Source: Pseudomonas sp. 8Z (GTDB taxonomy: Bacteria; Pseudomonadota; Gammaproteobacteria; Pseudomonadales; Pseudomonadaceae). Taken from it: a stretch of DNA of 64,000 nucleotides. The translations under genes and the position numbers were made by a program. Of this stretch, positions 23,325 through 31,799 are shown piece after piece. Position 1 is the stretch's first letter, and each line of letters opens with the position of its first letter. The notes beneath the pieces are model-generated. The model was not told the DNA's origin and ran no database searches. It was given only the letters and a program-made list of their open reading frames with translations. The stretch is taken from positions 1,906,310 through 1,970,309 of the forward strand of contig NZ_LR733827.1 of NCBI RefSeq assembly GCF_902506535.1, read 5' to 3'.

Positions 23325-24809
23325 GTGATCACAGGCGCCATCAAATCCCAGGTCGACCAAATCTGGAACGCATTCTGGAGCGGCGGCATCTCCAACCCCA
23401 TCGAAGTCATCGAGCAGATGACCTACCTGCTGTTCATCAAGCGGCTGGACGAGTTGCAAACGGTCAAGGAAAAGAAGGCCGCGCGCACCGGCCAGCCCAT
23501 CGAGAGCCCCATTTTCAGCCCCTATCAGGCGCACCTGCGTTGGTCGCAGTTCAAGCTGCTGGGCGATGCTGGCAGCCTCTACACCCTGGTTGCGGAAAAG
23601 GTCTTCCCCTTCATCAAGACTCTCGGCGGTGAGGATGGCCAGTCCACCTATGCCGCGCACATGAAGGATGCCCGCTTCACCATCCCTACCCCAGCGCTGC
23701 TGGCCAAGGTGGTGGACATGCTCGACGCCATCCCCATGGAGGACCGCGACACCAAGGGCGACCTCTACGAATACATGCTCGGCAAGATCGCCAGCGCCGG
23801 GCAGAACGGCCAGTTCCGCACGCCCCGGCATATCATCAAACTGATCGTCGAGATGATGGCGCCGCGCCCCGGCGACAGTATCTGCGACCCGGCCTGTGGC
23901 TCGGCGGGCTTTCTTGTGGCAGCGGCGGAATACCTGTACCAGCATCATCGCGACGAGATTTACCGCGATGTTGAGTCGGCGCGGCGCTTCAACCACGACA
24001 CCTTCCACGGCTTCGACTTCGACAGCACCATGCTGCGCATCGGCTCGATGAACATGCTGCTACATGGCGTGGAAAACCCGGCCATCGAAAACCGCGACTC
24101 GCTGAGCCAGGGGCACGCCAGCGTCGAAGGGCAGTTCAGCTTGATCCTCGCCAACCCGCCCTTTGCCGGCAGCCTGGACTACGAAAGCTGCGCCAAGGAT
24201 CTGCAGCAGATGGTCAAGACCAAGAAGACCGAGCTGCTGTTTCTCGCCCTGTTCCTGCGCCTGCTGAAACCGGGAGGCCGGGCGGCGGTGATCGTGCCGG
24301 ACGGCGTGCTGTTCGGCTCGTCCAAGGCGCACAAGGAGCTGCGCCGGCTGATCGTCGAAGAGCACAAGCTGGACGCTATCGTCTCCATGCCCTCCGGCGT
24401 ATTCCGCCCCTATGCCGGCGTCTCCACGGCCATCCTGATCTTCACCAAAACCAACAGCGGCGGCACCGACCACGTCTGGTTCTACGATATGCAGGCCGAT
24501 GGCTATTCGCTGGACGATAAGCGCAACGAGCTGGCCGCTGACCAGCATGCAAGCAACAACCTGCCGGATATCCTGACGCGTTGGCAGAACCGCGATGGCG
24601 AAACGGCGCGTGAACGCACCGAGCAAAGCTTCCTGGTGCCCAAGGCGGAGATCGTCGAGAAGGAGTATGACCTGTCGATCAACCGCTACAAGCAGGTGGT
24701 GTACGAGCAGGTGCAGCATGAATCGCCGCAGAAGATTCTGGCGGAATTGAAGGCGCTGGAGGCGGATATTGTGCTGGGGCTGGAGGAGTTGGAGGGTATG
24801 CTGCCGTGA
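23325..24809 (+). CDS. hsdM: Type I DNA methyltransferase HsdM (system 2)
   Basis: 494 residues. The N-terminus VITGAIKSQVDQIWNAFWSGG followed by ISNPIEVIEQ is the usual beginning of this HsdM subfamily, so the GTG at 23325 is chosen, although its ribosome-binding site is weak. SAM motif DPACGSAGF (residues 188-196) and catalytic NPPF (277-280) are intact. It methylates adenine as M2S with the next gene's product. The open frame extends back to 23244, but that would start inside the gyrB terminator. It overlaps hsdS by GTGA. It is a different subfamily from the HsdM of system 1, so the two loci are not tandem duplicates. Confidence 0.94.
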   Translation: MITGAIKSQVDQIWNAFWSGGISNPIEVIEQMTYLLFIKRLDELQTVKEKKAARTGQPIESPIFSPYQAHLRWSQFKLLGDAGSLYTLVAEKVFPFIKTLGGEDGQSTYAAHMKDARFTIPTPALLAKVVDMLDAIPMEDRDTKGDLYEYMLGKIASAGQNGQFRTPRHIIKLIVEMMAPRPGDSICDPACGSAGFLVAAAEYLYQHHRDEIYRDVESARRFNHDTFHGFDFDSTMLRIGSMNMLLHGVENPAIENRDSLSQGHASVEGQFSLILANPPFAGSLDYESCAKDLQQMVKTKKTELLFLALFLRLLKPGGRAAVIVPDGVLFGSSKAHKELRRLIVEEHKLDAIVSMPSGVFRPYAGVSTAILIFTKTNSGGTDHVWFYDMQADGYSLDDKRNELAADQHASNNLPDILTRWQNRDGETARERTEQSFLVPKAEIVEKEYDLSINRYKQVVYEQVQHESPQKILAELKALEADIVLGLEELEGMLP

Positions 24810-25921
24810 CCCTCCAGACTTTTCGTTTTACTGACGTCGTCCGTGACGTATCGGGAGGCAATGCGAAGTTACCTCAATCCCAGTTTCAACCCTCTGGCAG
24901 CTTGGCAGTAGTTGATCAGGGCCAAAGCTTTGTCGCTGGTTATACCGATGAAATGGCTTACCAGTTCCGCAGTGAGTCTCTGCCGGTGATCGTATTTGGC
25001 GATCATACAAAAGCCATCAAGTACATTGACTTCCCGTTTGCGATGGGGGCCGATGGGGTCAAGGTACTTAAGCCGCTGGATATGTGTGATCCCAAGTATC
25101 TATATCATTATCTAAGGCAAGCTAAAATTCCTGATGCTGGATACAGTCGGCATTTCAAGTTTTTAAAGGAGCTGAGTATTCCACTCCCTCCTCTTCACGA
25201 ACAACGCCGTATCGCAGCGATTTTGGACAAGGCCGACGCGCTGTGCGCCAAGCGTCGCGAGACCATCGCCAAGCTCGACCAGTTGCTGAAGTCGGTGTTT
25301 CTGGAGATGTTCGGTGACCCGGTAGAAAACCCTAAAGGCTGGAACCTAAAGCCGTTTACAGAAGTGGGTGAGTGGAAAAGCGGCGCGACACCGAGTAAGA
25401 GTGAACCTTCTTTTTGGGAGGGGAGCTTTCCGTGGGTCAGCCCCAAGGACATGAAAGTTAGTGAAATTTCTGACGCACAGGATCACGTATCTGAAGTGGT
25501 GTTCACGGCTACAAATCTTAAACGAATAGACCCCGGCCACCTGTTGATTGTTGTTCGCGGCATGATCCTCGCCCACTCTTTTCCTACGGCGATTAACGTT
25601 GTTCCAGTTGCGATCAACCAGGATATGAAGGCAATCCAACCCATCGATGAGTTGGATATTGTTTATTTGAAGTCAGCAGTCGATGCCTTGAAAGATCGGA
25701 TTCTGAGTGTTGTGTCTACGGCTGGGCACGGGACACGACGTCTGGATATGCGAGACGCTTCTGAGGTTATGGTTCCTGTTCCTCCGGTTGAGTTGCAATC
25801 GGCCTATAAGGCAGTTGTTCAAAAGTACGCACAGCAGCGGAAAATGATGGTGGAACAATTGGCTCAACTGGAAAGAGCCTTTTCTTCCATCCAGACTAAC
25901 GCCTTCTCAGGAACGCTCTAA
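24806..25921 (+). CDS. hsdS: Type I specificity subunit HsdS (system 2)
   Basis: 371 residues. Two target-recognition domains (about 1-125 and 175-330) alternate with helical conserved regions: PLPPLHEQRRIAAILDKADALCAKRRETIAKLDQLLKSVFLEMFGDP in the middle and VELQSAYKAVVQKYAQQRKMM ... LERAFSSIQTNAFSG at the end. The central helices are those of the EcoEI-like families. It starts with GTG overlapping the hsdM stop. The TRD segments (24830-25180, 25340-25790) are AT-richer than the conserved regions and the flanking genes, as expected for recombined recognition domains. Unlike system 1, there is no MNT domain. The recognised sequence cannot be predicted. Confidence 0.92.
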   Translation: MTLQTFRFTDVVRDVSGGNAKLPQSQFQPSGSLAVVDQGQSFVAGYTDEMAYQFRSESLPVIVFGDHTKAIKYIDFPFAMGADGVKVLKPLDMCDPKYLYHYLRQAKIPDAGYSRHFKFLKELSIPLPPLHEQRRIAAILDKADALCAKRRETIAKLDQLLKSVFLEMFGDPVENPKGWNLKPFTEVGEWKSGATPSKSEPSFWEGSFPWVSPKDMKVSEISDAQDHVSEVVFTATNLKRIDPGHLLIVVRGMILAHSFPTAINVVPVAINQDMKAIQPIDELDIVYLKSAVDALKDRILSVVSTAGHGTRRLDMRDASEVMVPVPPVELQSAYKAVVQKYAQQRKMMVEQLAQLERAFSSIQTNAFSGTL

Positions 25922-25924
25922 CCC

Positions 25925-27964
25925 ATGATCGACCTCCACTCCCCCGCCGACCTCGAACTGCTGCGCGAATCCATCGACCTGGAGTGCAAGCTGGCGGCTG
26001 GGCGCGAGGGGCAGGGGGCGTTACCGGAGGACTTCTGGCCCACCTACAGCGCCTTAGCCAATACCAATGGCGGTGTGGTGCTGCTTGGTGTGCGCGAGAA
26101 GAAAGGGCAGTTTTTTCTTGAAGGCATCGCCAACCCGGCCAAGGTGCGCAAGGAGCTGTTCGACAACCTCAATAACCGCCAAAAGGTCAGCACCAACCTG
26201 CTGAGCGATGCCGATGTGCGCGAGGTGGCGCTGGAGGGGCGCACCCTGTTGCTGGTGGAGATTCCGCGCGCCAACCGCAAGCAGCGCCCGGTGCATCTGA
26301 CGCCCAATCCCTTTGGCCATACCTATCGGCGGCTCAATGAAGGCGACCGTCATGTCGCCGACGAAGACGTGAAGCGCATGCTCGCCGAGCAGGTGGAAGA
26401 CAGCCGCGATGATCGCATCCTCAAGGGCTATCACCTCGACGACCTGTGCAGCGAAACCCTGCGTGCCTATCGCCAGGTGTTCGCCAATCGCGACCCCGCG
26501 CACCCGTGGAACGCCCTGGACGATCACGAGTTCCTGCGCCAGATCGGCGGCTGGCGGCGTGACCGGGAAACCGACACGGCGGGCCTGACCCTGGCCGGGC
26601 TGCTGATGTTCGGCTGGATGAGCACCATCCAGGAAGCGTTGCCCAATTACATGCTCGACTATCAGGAGCGCCCGGAAGCGCGCACCGAGCTGCGCTGGGT
26701 GGATCGCGTGACCCTGGACGGCAAATGGTCGGGCAATCTCTACGACTTCTACCGCAAGGTCTACCTCAAGCTCACCGCTGACCTGAAGGTGCCGTTCAAG
26801 CTGGAGAAAGGCGAACGCCAGGACGAAACCCCCGTGCATGTGGCCTTGCGCGAAGCCCTGGCCAATGTGCTGGTGCATGCCGACTACTCCGACCGAGCCT
26901 CGGTGCTGGTGGTCAAGCGCCCGGATATGTTCGGCTTTCGTAACCCCGGCCTGATGCGTGTACCGCCGGAGGTTGCCATTCGCGGCGGTGAGCATGACTG
27001 CCGCAACCGCACGTTGCACAAGATGTTCCGCTTCGTCGGTGTGGGCGAACAGGCCGGCTCGGGTATCCCGAAGATCTACGCCGGCTGGAAGGATCAGCAC
27101 TGGCGCCCGCCCGCACTGTTCGAGCGCAGCGAGCCGTATAACCAAACGCTGCTTGAGCTGCGCATGGTCGATCTGTGGCCGGAGGATGTGCTGCAGGCCT
27201 TGCGTCTGCAGTTTGGCCCAGTGTTCGAGCAGCTCTCCCATGACGAGCGCCTGACCCTGGCTGCCGCTGCCTCCGAGCGCACCATCAGCCATGGGCGAAT
27301 CATGGAGATGACCGGCCTGCACTCTGTCGAGGCCTCGCGCCTGCTGCAGGCATTGGTACGTGGCGGCTATCTGGAGAGCCATAACCCAGGGCGTGGCGCG
27401 GTGTATTGCCTGCCCGGTGCCGGCTTGCCCACCCCGGAAGATGTATTCGGAGGTAGCGCCGACTATTTGCCCGTCAGCTCCGAACATTTGCCGGACAGCT
27501 CCGGACATTTGGGCGGTAGCTCCGGACATTTGCCCGATAGCTCCGAACATTTGCCCGTCAGCTCCGAACATTCGCAGGCGAGCTCCGAACATTTGGCCCT
27601 TAGCTCCGAACATTCAATGGCGGAACGTGATGAGTACGGCAGAAGGCTTAGCAGCCATCTCGATGCGCCGATTCTCGACTCGCTGGCGTGCTTGCCACAC
27701 GGCTACAAGGCACAAATGGAGGCATTGGCGAATGCTGCACGTAGCGGAAGGCTGAGCCAAAGCGCCATGCGTAGCGTCATTCTGGCCTTGTGCGAGGGGC
27801 AGTATGTAACAGGGCCAAGCTTGGCCAGCTTGCTGCAACGTAGCCCGGATGCATTACGCCAACAGCATCTGAAACCACTGGTCGTGTCCGGGCAGCTACG
27901 CCTGGCCTTCCCCACCACGCCTACACACCAGAGGCAGGCCTACCGCACAACGGAAAGTGAGTAG
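25925..27964 (+). CDS. AlbA_2/Schlafen-like ATPase-domain protein linked to restriction system 2
   Basis: 679 residues, between hsdS and hsdR. The N-terminal AlbA_2 (Schlafen AAA_4) domain is seen in SIDLECKLA ... FWPTYSALANTNGGVVLLGVREKKG and RPVHLTPNPFGHTYRRLNEGDR. A RecG-C-like/HATPase_c_4 region follows (HVALREALANVLVHADYS..., FRNPGLMRVP, GEQAGSGIPKIYAGW), then a winged-helix-like segment (GRIMEMTGLHSVEASRLLQALVRGGYLE). Residues about 516-564 are seven tandem heptapeptides of the SSEHLPx type. A second helical region ends the protein. Such proteins often accompany type I restriction loci and are annotated as ATP-binding or putative transcriptional regulators. The function is not established; a regulatory or accessory defence role is inferred from position. 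Confidence 0.8.
   Translation: MIDLHSPADLELLRESIDLECKLAAGREGQGALPEDFWPTYSALANTNGGVVLLGVREKKGQFFLEGIANPAKVRKELFDNLNNRQKVSTNLLSDADVREVALEGRTLLLVEIPRANRKQRPVHLTPNPFGHTYRRLNEGDRHVADEDVKRMLAEQVEDSRDDRILKGYHLDDLCSETLRAYRQVFANRDPAHPWNALDDHEFLRQIGGWRRDRETDTAGLTLAGLLMFGWMSTIQEALPNYMLDYQERPEARTELRWVDRVTLDGKWSGNLYDFYRKVYLKLTADLKVPFKLEKGERQDETPVHVALREALANVLVHADYSDRASVLVVKRPDMFGFRNPGLMRVPPEVAIRGGEHDCRNRTLHKMFRFVGVGEQAGSGIPKIYAGWKDQHWRPPALFERSEPYNQTLLELRMVDLWPEDVLQALRLQFGPVFEQLSHDERLTLAAAASERTISHGRIMEMTGLHSVEASRLLQALVRGGYLESHNPGRGAVYCLPGAGLPTPEDVFGGSADYLPVSSEHLPDSSGHLGGSSGHLPDSSEHLPVSSEHSQASSEHLALSSEHSMAERDEYGRRLSSHLDAPILDSLACLPHGYKAQMEALANAARSGRLSQSAMRSVILALCEGQYVTGPSLASLLQRSPDALRQQHLKPLVVSGQLRLAFPTTPTHQRQAYRTTESE
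27470..27616 (+). repeat. Seven 21-bp tandem repeats encoding heptapeptides
   Basis: Units of 21 bases encode PVSSEHL, PDSSGHL, GGSSGHL, PDSSEHL, PVSSEHS, QASSEHL and ALSSEHS. The core AGCTCCGAACATTTG is nearly identical between units, so copy number may vary by slippage or unequal recombination without changing the frame. It is a hydrophilic, probably disordered linker in the AlbA_2-type protein. Confidence 0.9.
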
Positions 27965-27970
27965 TCAGCC

Positions 27971-30900
27971 ATGAGTAACTTCCAGTTTCTCGCGCCAGAG
28001 TTCAAAGCCCTTCTCGAACCTGCCCAGGGCGCCGAGCAACTGGTGTATTCCGACCCGCGTGCCTGCTGCATGCGTACCCGCCATGCGCTGGAGCAGGCGG
28101 TGCATTGGTTGTACGAGCATGACCGCGATCTGCGCATGCCCTACGACCGCAGCCTCAACGCGCTGCTGAGCAACCGCGACTTCGAGGATCTGCCGCCGCC
28201 GCAGGTGTTGCAGAAGATGCGCCTGATCCAGAAGGCCGGCAACCAGGCGGTGCATGGCAGCGGTACGATTGGCTTCAGCGACTCGATGAAGCTGCTGCGC
28301 GAGTTGTTTCATGTACTGTTCTGGCTCGCGCGCACCTACACCCGCGCCAGTGATCCCAAGGCCATCGTCGCCCGCTTCGATGACAAGCGCGTACCGCAAC
28401 TGGTCAGCAGTAGCGATGCAGCCACCTTCACTCGCGAGGAGTTGAAGAAGCAGGAGGCCAGGTTCCAGCAGCAGATCGCCGAGCAGCATGCCGCGCTGGA
28501 AAAACGCGAAGTGGCCATCGCCGAACAGGCCGCCACCCTGGCCGAGCGTGAAGCCTTGTTGGCGCAGGTCAATGCCGATCTGGCGGCAGCGCGTGCCGAA
28601 CTGGCCAAGGCCAAGGCCGCCAATATCGCCGTGCCGGATACTCACGATTACGACGAAGCCGACACGCGCCGCTTCTTTATCGATGTGCTGTTGCGTGAAG
28701 CGGGCTGGGAGGACGGCAAGAATCTGTCCAGCGAAGTGCCGCTCAAGGGCATGCCCAACAAGGCCAATGAAGGCTTTGCCGACTATGTGCTGTGGGGCGC
28801 CGACGGCAAGCCGCTGGCTGTGGTGGAAGCCAAAAGCAGCCTGAAAGACCCGGATATCGGTCGTCAGCAGGCCAAGCTCTATGCCGATTGCCTGGAAGCC
28901 GAGAAGGGCCAGCGCCCGCTGATCTTCTACACCAACGGTAACCACACCTGGCTATGGGACGACCGCCGTGCGCCGCCACGCGAAGTGCAGGGCTTCTATA
29001 CCCGCGCCGAGCTGGAACTGGCCGTGCAGCGTCGGCAGTTGCAAGGCGATATACGCAGCCTGCCGATCAATGCGAATATCGTCGGGCGCCCCTACCAGCA
29101 GCGTGCCATCCGTGCCATGGCCGAAGCCCTGGCCAATGGTCGCCGCGCCGGTCTGCTGACCATGGCCACCGGCACCGGCAAGACGCGCACCGCCATCGCT
29201 CTGGTGGAGTTGCTGATGCGCGCCAATTGGGTCAAGCGCGTGCTGTTTCTCGCCGACCGGGTGGCGCTGGTCAATCAGGCGGTGAGCGCCTTCAAGGAGC
29301 ATCTGCCCGACTCCAATCCGGTCAATCTGGTGACCGAGAAGAACGGCCAAGGCCGCGTCTACCTGTCCACCTACCCGACCATGATGGGCCTGATCGATGA
29401 GATGGACGGCGAGCAGCGCCGTTATGGCATCGGCCACTTCGACCTGGTGATCATCGACGAGGCACACCGCAGCGTGTACCAGAAGTACGGGGCGATCTTT
29501 CGCTACTTCGACAGCTATCTGGTGGGCCTGACCGCGACGCCACGCGATGAGGTGGATCGTGACACCTACCACCTGTTTGGCTTGGAAACCGGCGTGCCCA
29601 CCGATGCCTACAGCCTCGACGAGGCTGTGGCCGCCGGTTATCTGGTGCCGCCCAAGGCGCATTCGGTGCCGATCAAGTTCGTCCGCGAGGGCATCCGCTA
29701 TGACGAGCTGAGCGATGCCGAGAAGGAGCACTGGGAATCCCTGGACTGGGGCGAGCGCGCCGACGAGGATGGCGAGGCACCTGCCGAGGTACTGGCCTCG
29801 GAGGTGAACAAGCAACTGTTCAACGAACACACCGTCGACCTGATGCTGCGGCACTTGATGCAACACGGACTGAAGGTGGATGGCGGGGAGCTGATCGGCA
29901 AGACCATCATCTTTGCGGTGAACAAGGAGCACGCCAAGTTCATCGCCCGTCGTTTCGATCATCACTACTCGCAGTACAAGGGCGAGTTTGCCCGTGTCAT
30001 CGTGCATGGCGAACCCTATGTACAGACGCTGATTGATGCCTTTGGCGCCAAGGACAACCGCCTGCCGCAGATCGCCATTTCGGTGGACATGCTCGACACC
30101 GGCATCGACGTGCCGCAGGTGCTCAATCTGGTGTTCTTCAAGGCCGTGCGCTCGAAGGTCAAATTCCTGCAGATGATCGGCCGTGGCACGCGCCTGTGCG
30201 AAAACCTGTTCGCACCGGGCGTAGACAAGAGCGAGTTCTATATCTTCGATTTCTGCGCCAACTTCGAGTACTTCAACGAGCACCCGAAAGGCGCACTGGG
30301 CGGCATGGCCGAGCCGGTCGGCAAGCGTCTGTTCAAGGCGCGGCTGGAACTGCTGTCGCTACTCTCCGGCAAGGACACCCGTGTGCGCGAGGGTGTTGCC
30401 GAAACCATCGGCGGCTATGACAGCCTGGGCAGCCTGCGCCAGGCGGTGACCGAGGAGCTGCACGGCGAGGTGGCGGCGATGAATCAGGACAACTTCATCG
30501 TGCGTACCGAGCGTGAGCATGTGGTGCGTTTCGCCGAGCGAGCAGCCTGGAACGACCTCGACGATGCAGCGTTAGGCGATTTGCGCGCCCATGTCGCGGG
30601 TTTGCCCAGCGAACGCGAAGCCGAGCACATCACTGCCAAGCTGTTCGACCTGCTCTGCCTCAACCTGCAGTTGGCCGTGCTGCGCGCCAGTGGCGATTTC
30701 GTCGCCTACCGTGACCGGGTGCGTGAGCTGGCCAGCCAGTTGGAGTTGATGGAGAGCATCCCGGCCATCCGCGCCGAGCTGGCGTTGATTCAGGATCTGC
30801 AGACAGAGGAATACTGGCAGGACATCACCCTGCCGATGATCGAGCAGCTACGCCGGCGGTTACGCGGGTTGATTCAGCTTATTCAGCGACGCACATCCAA

Positions 30901-31450
30901 CCCGGTCTATACCTTTCTTACCGACCAGATCGGCGAGGCCAGCGAGGTGGTACTCAACGACTTCAGCACCGGCATCAACCTGGCGCAGTATCGCAAGAAG
31001 GTCGAGGCGTACATTCGCGCCAACGAAAACCATCTGGCCATCGCCAAGCTCAAGCACAACAAGCCGCTCACGGCGAGTGATCTGGCCGAGCTGGAGCGTT
31101 TCGTCTATCAGTCCGAGCCGGTGGAAAGCCGCGAGCGCTTCGTCGAATGCTTTGGCAGCGAGCGCCCGCTGCCGCTGTTTATCCGCTCACTGGTGGGGCT
31201 GGATCGCAACGCGGCGATGGAGGCTTTCAGCAAATTCCTCGATGGCAGCCGCTACAACAGCCAGCAGATCCGCTTCGTGGAAATGATCATCGAGCGCCTG
31301 ACCCGGCACGGCTGCATCGAGCCGGGTCAGCTTTACGATCCCCCCTTCACCGCTCTGCATCACGAAGGGCTGGATGGCACCTTCGCGGATGCGGATGCCG
31401 AGGGTATCGTCGCGGTGATCAACAGGCTCAATCAAATAGCCGCCGCCTGA
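27971..31450 (+). CDS. hsdR: Type I restriction endonuclease subunit HsdR, EcoEI type, with N-terminal DUF4145 domain (system 2)
   Basis: 1159 residues. Residues 1-135 form a DUF4145-like helical domain (RTRHALEQAVHWLY ... KMRLIQKAGNQAVHG), a HEPN-superfamily member common in restriction proteins. A strong coiled coil rich in Ala/Glu/Gln (about 155-218) follows. The nuclease domain shows Asp271 (FADYVLWG) and Glu286/Lys288 (VVEAK). The SF2 motor has Walker A ATGTGKT (399-405), DEAH at 496-499, GLTATP and QMIGRGTRLC. The C-terminal third matches EcoEI-type HsdR. It begins six bases after the AlbA_2-type gene. All catalytic motifs are intact. It belongs to a different HsdR subfamily from system 1. 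Confidence 0.94.
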   Translation: MSNFQFLAPEFKALLEPAQGAEQLVYSDPRACCMRTRHALEQAVHWLYEHDRDLRMPYDRSLNALLSNRDFEDLPPPQVLQKMRLIQKAGNQAVHGSGTIGFSDSMKLLRELFHVLFWLARTYTRASDPKAIVARFDDKRVPQLVSSSDAATFTREELKKQEARFQQQIAEQHAALEKREVAIAEQAATLAEREALLAQVNADLAAARAELAKAKAANIAVPDTHDYDEADTRRFFIDVLLREAGWEDGKNLSSEVPLKGMPNKANEGFADYVLWGADGKPLAVVEAKSSLKDPDIGRQQAKLYADCLEAEKGQRPLIFYTNGNHTWLWDDRRAPPREVQGFYTRAELELAVQRRQLQGDIRSLPINANIVGRPYQQRAIRAMAEALANGRRAGLLTMATGTGKTRTAIALVELLMRANWVKRVLFLADRVALVNQAVSAFKEHLPDSNPVNLVTEKNGQGRVYLSTYPTMMGLIDEMDGEQRRYGIGHFDLVIIDEAHRSVYQKYGAIFRYFDSYLVGLTATPRDEVDRDTYHLFGLETGVPTDAYSLDEAVAAGYLVPPKAHSVPIKFVREGIRYDELSDAEKEHWESLDWGERADEDGEAPAEVLASEVNKQLFNEHTVDLMLRHLMQHGLKVDGGELIGKTIIFAVNKEHAKFIARRFDHHYSQYKGEFARVIVHGEPYVQTLIDAFGAKDNRLPQIAISVDMLDTGIDVPQVLNLVFFKAVRSKVKFLQMIGRGTRLCENLFAPGVDKSEFYIFDFCANFEYFNEHPKGALGGMAEPVGKRLFKARLELLSLLSGKDTRVREGVAETIGGYDSLGSLRQAVTEELHGEVAAMNQDNFIVRTEREHVVRFAERAAWNDLDDAALGDLRAHVAGLPSEREAEHITAKLFDLLCLNLQLAVLRASGDFVAYRDRVRELASQLELMESIPAIRAELALIQDLQTEEYWQDITLPMIEQLRRRLRGLIQLIQRRTSNPVYTFLTDQIGEASEVVLNDFSTGINLAQYRKKVEAYIRANENHLAIAKLKHNKPLTASDLAELERFVYQSEPVESRERFVECFGSERPLPLFIRSLVGLDRNAAMEAFSKFLDGSRYNSQQIRFVEMIIERLTRHGCIEPGQLYDPPFTALHHEGLDGTFADADAEGIVAVINRLNQIAAA

Positions 31451-31799
31451 TGCAGCGTCGTCTGCTGTGGCATCAGTCGGCGCTTGGGACGAATGCCCAC
31501 CCTGTCACAGTTTCGCGTAGTACCCAGTACTTATGGCAAAAGGCTTACATGGCTAGGAGCAGAGTGCTTCTCCCCTCGCCTGCGAGGTCTGGCTAATCTA
31601 CACACACGTACCGGGAAATGGATATCCCGAGTCAAGGAAGACAGACCGCGCCAGGAAGGCAAACGACAGGAGGTCGGAAGGTCATTAAAAAACCCGCTTC
31701 GGCGGGTTTTTTGTTGCCTGTCATCCCCGGCGGCAATCCTTTGGGCCATTGCAAGCGACGTCATAAACCGTTTCCGACGGTCTGTGGAAAAGTGGGCCA
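31451..31799. other. Spacer between convergent hsdR and cdsA-like genes
   Basis: 349 bases between converging genes. Apart from the bidirectional terminator at 31687-31712, I see no gene, tRNA or recognisable repeat. Small open frames here lack plausible ribosome-binding sites and family signatures. Part of it may be debris from the insertion that brought in system 2. Confidence 0.5.
31687..31712. terminator. Bidirectional intrinsic terminator
   Basis: AAAAAACCCGC / GCGGGTTTTTT with a TTCG loop: a symmetrical stem with A-run and T-run on either side. It serves both hsdR (plus) and the cdsA-like gene (minus). Confidence 0.9.

Noticed and set aside
26054..27613. 519-codon frame antisense to the AlbA_2-type gene
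   Set aside because: Its repetitive MFGA...QMFGA sequence is just the complement of the heptad repeat; the sense strand has recognisable domains and tight operon spacing.
27470..27616. CRISPR-like tandem repeats
   Set aside because: The units are contiguous with no spacers and are in frame within a coding sequence; there are no cas genes.
28952..30283. 443-codon frame antisense to hsdR of system 2
   Set aside because: The sense strand encodes intact helicase motifs; the antisense product has no signature.
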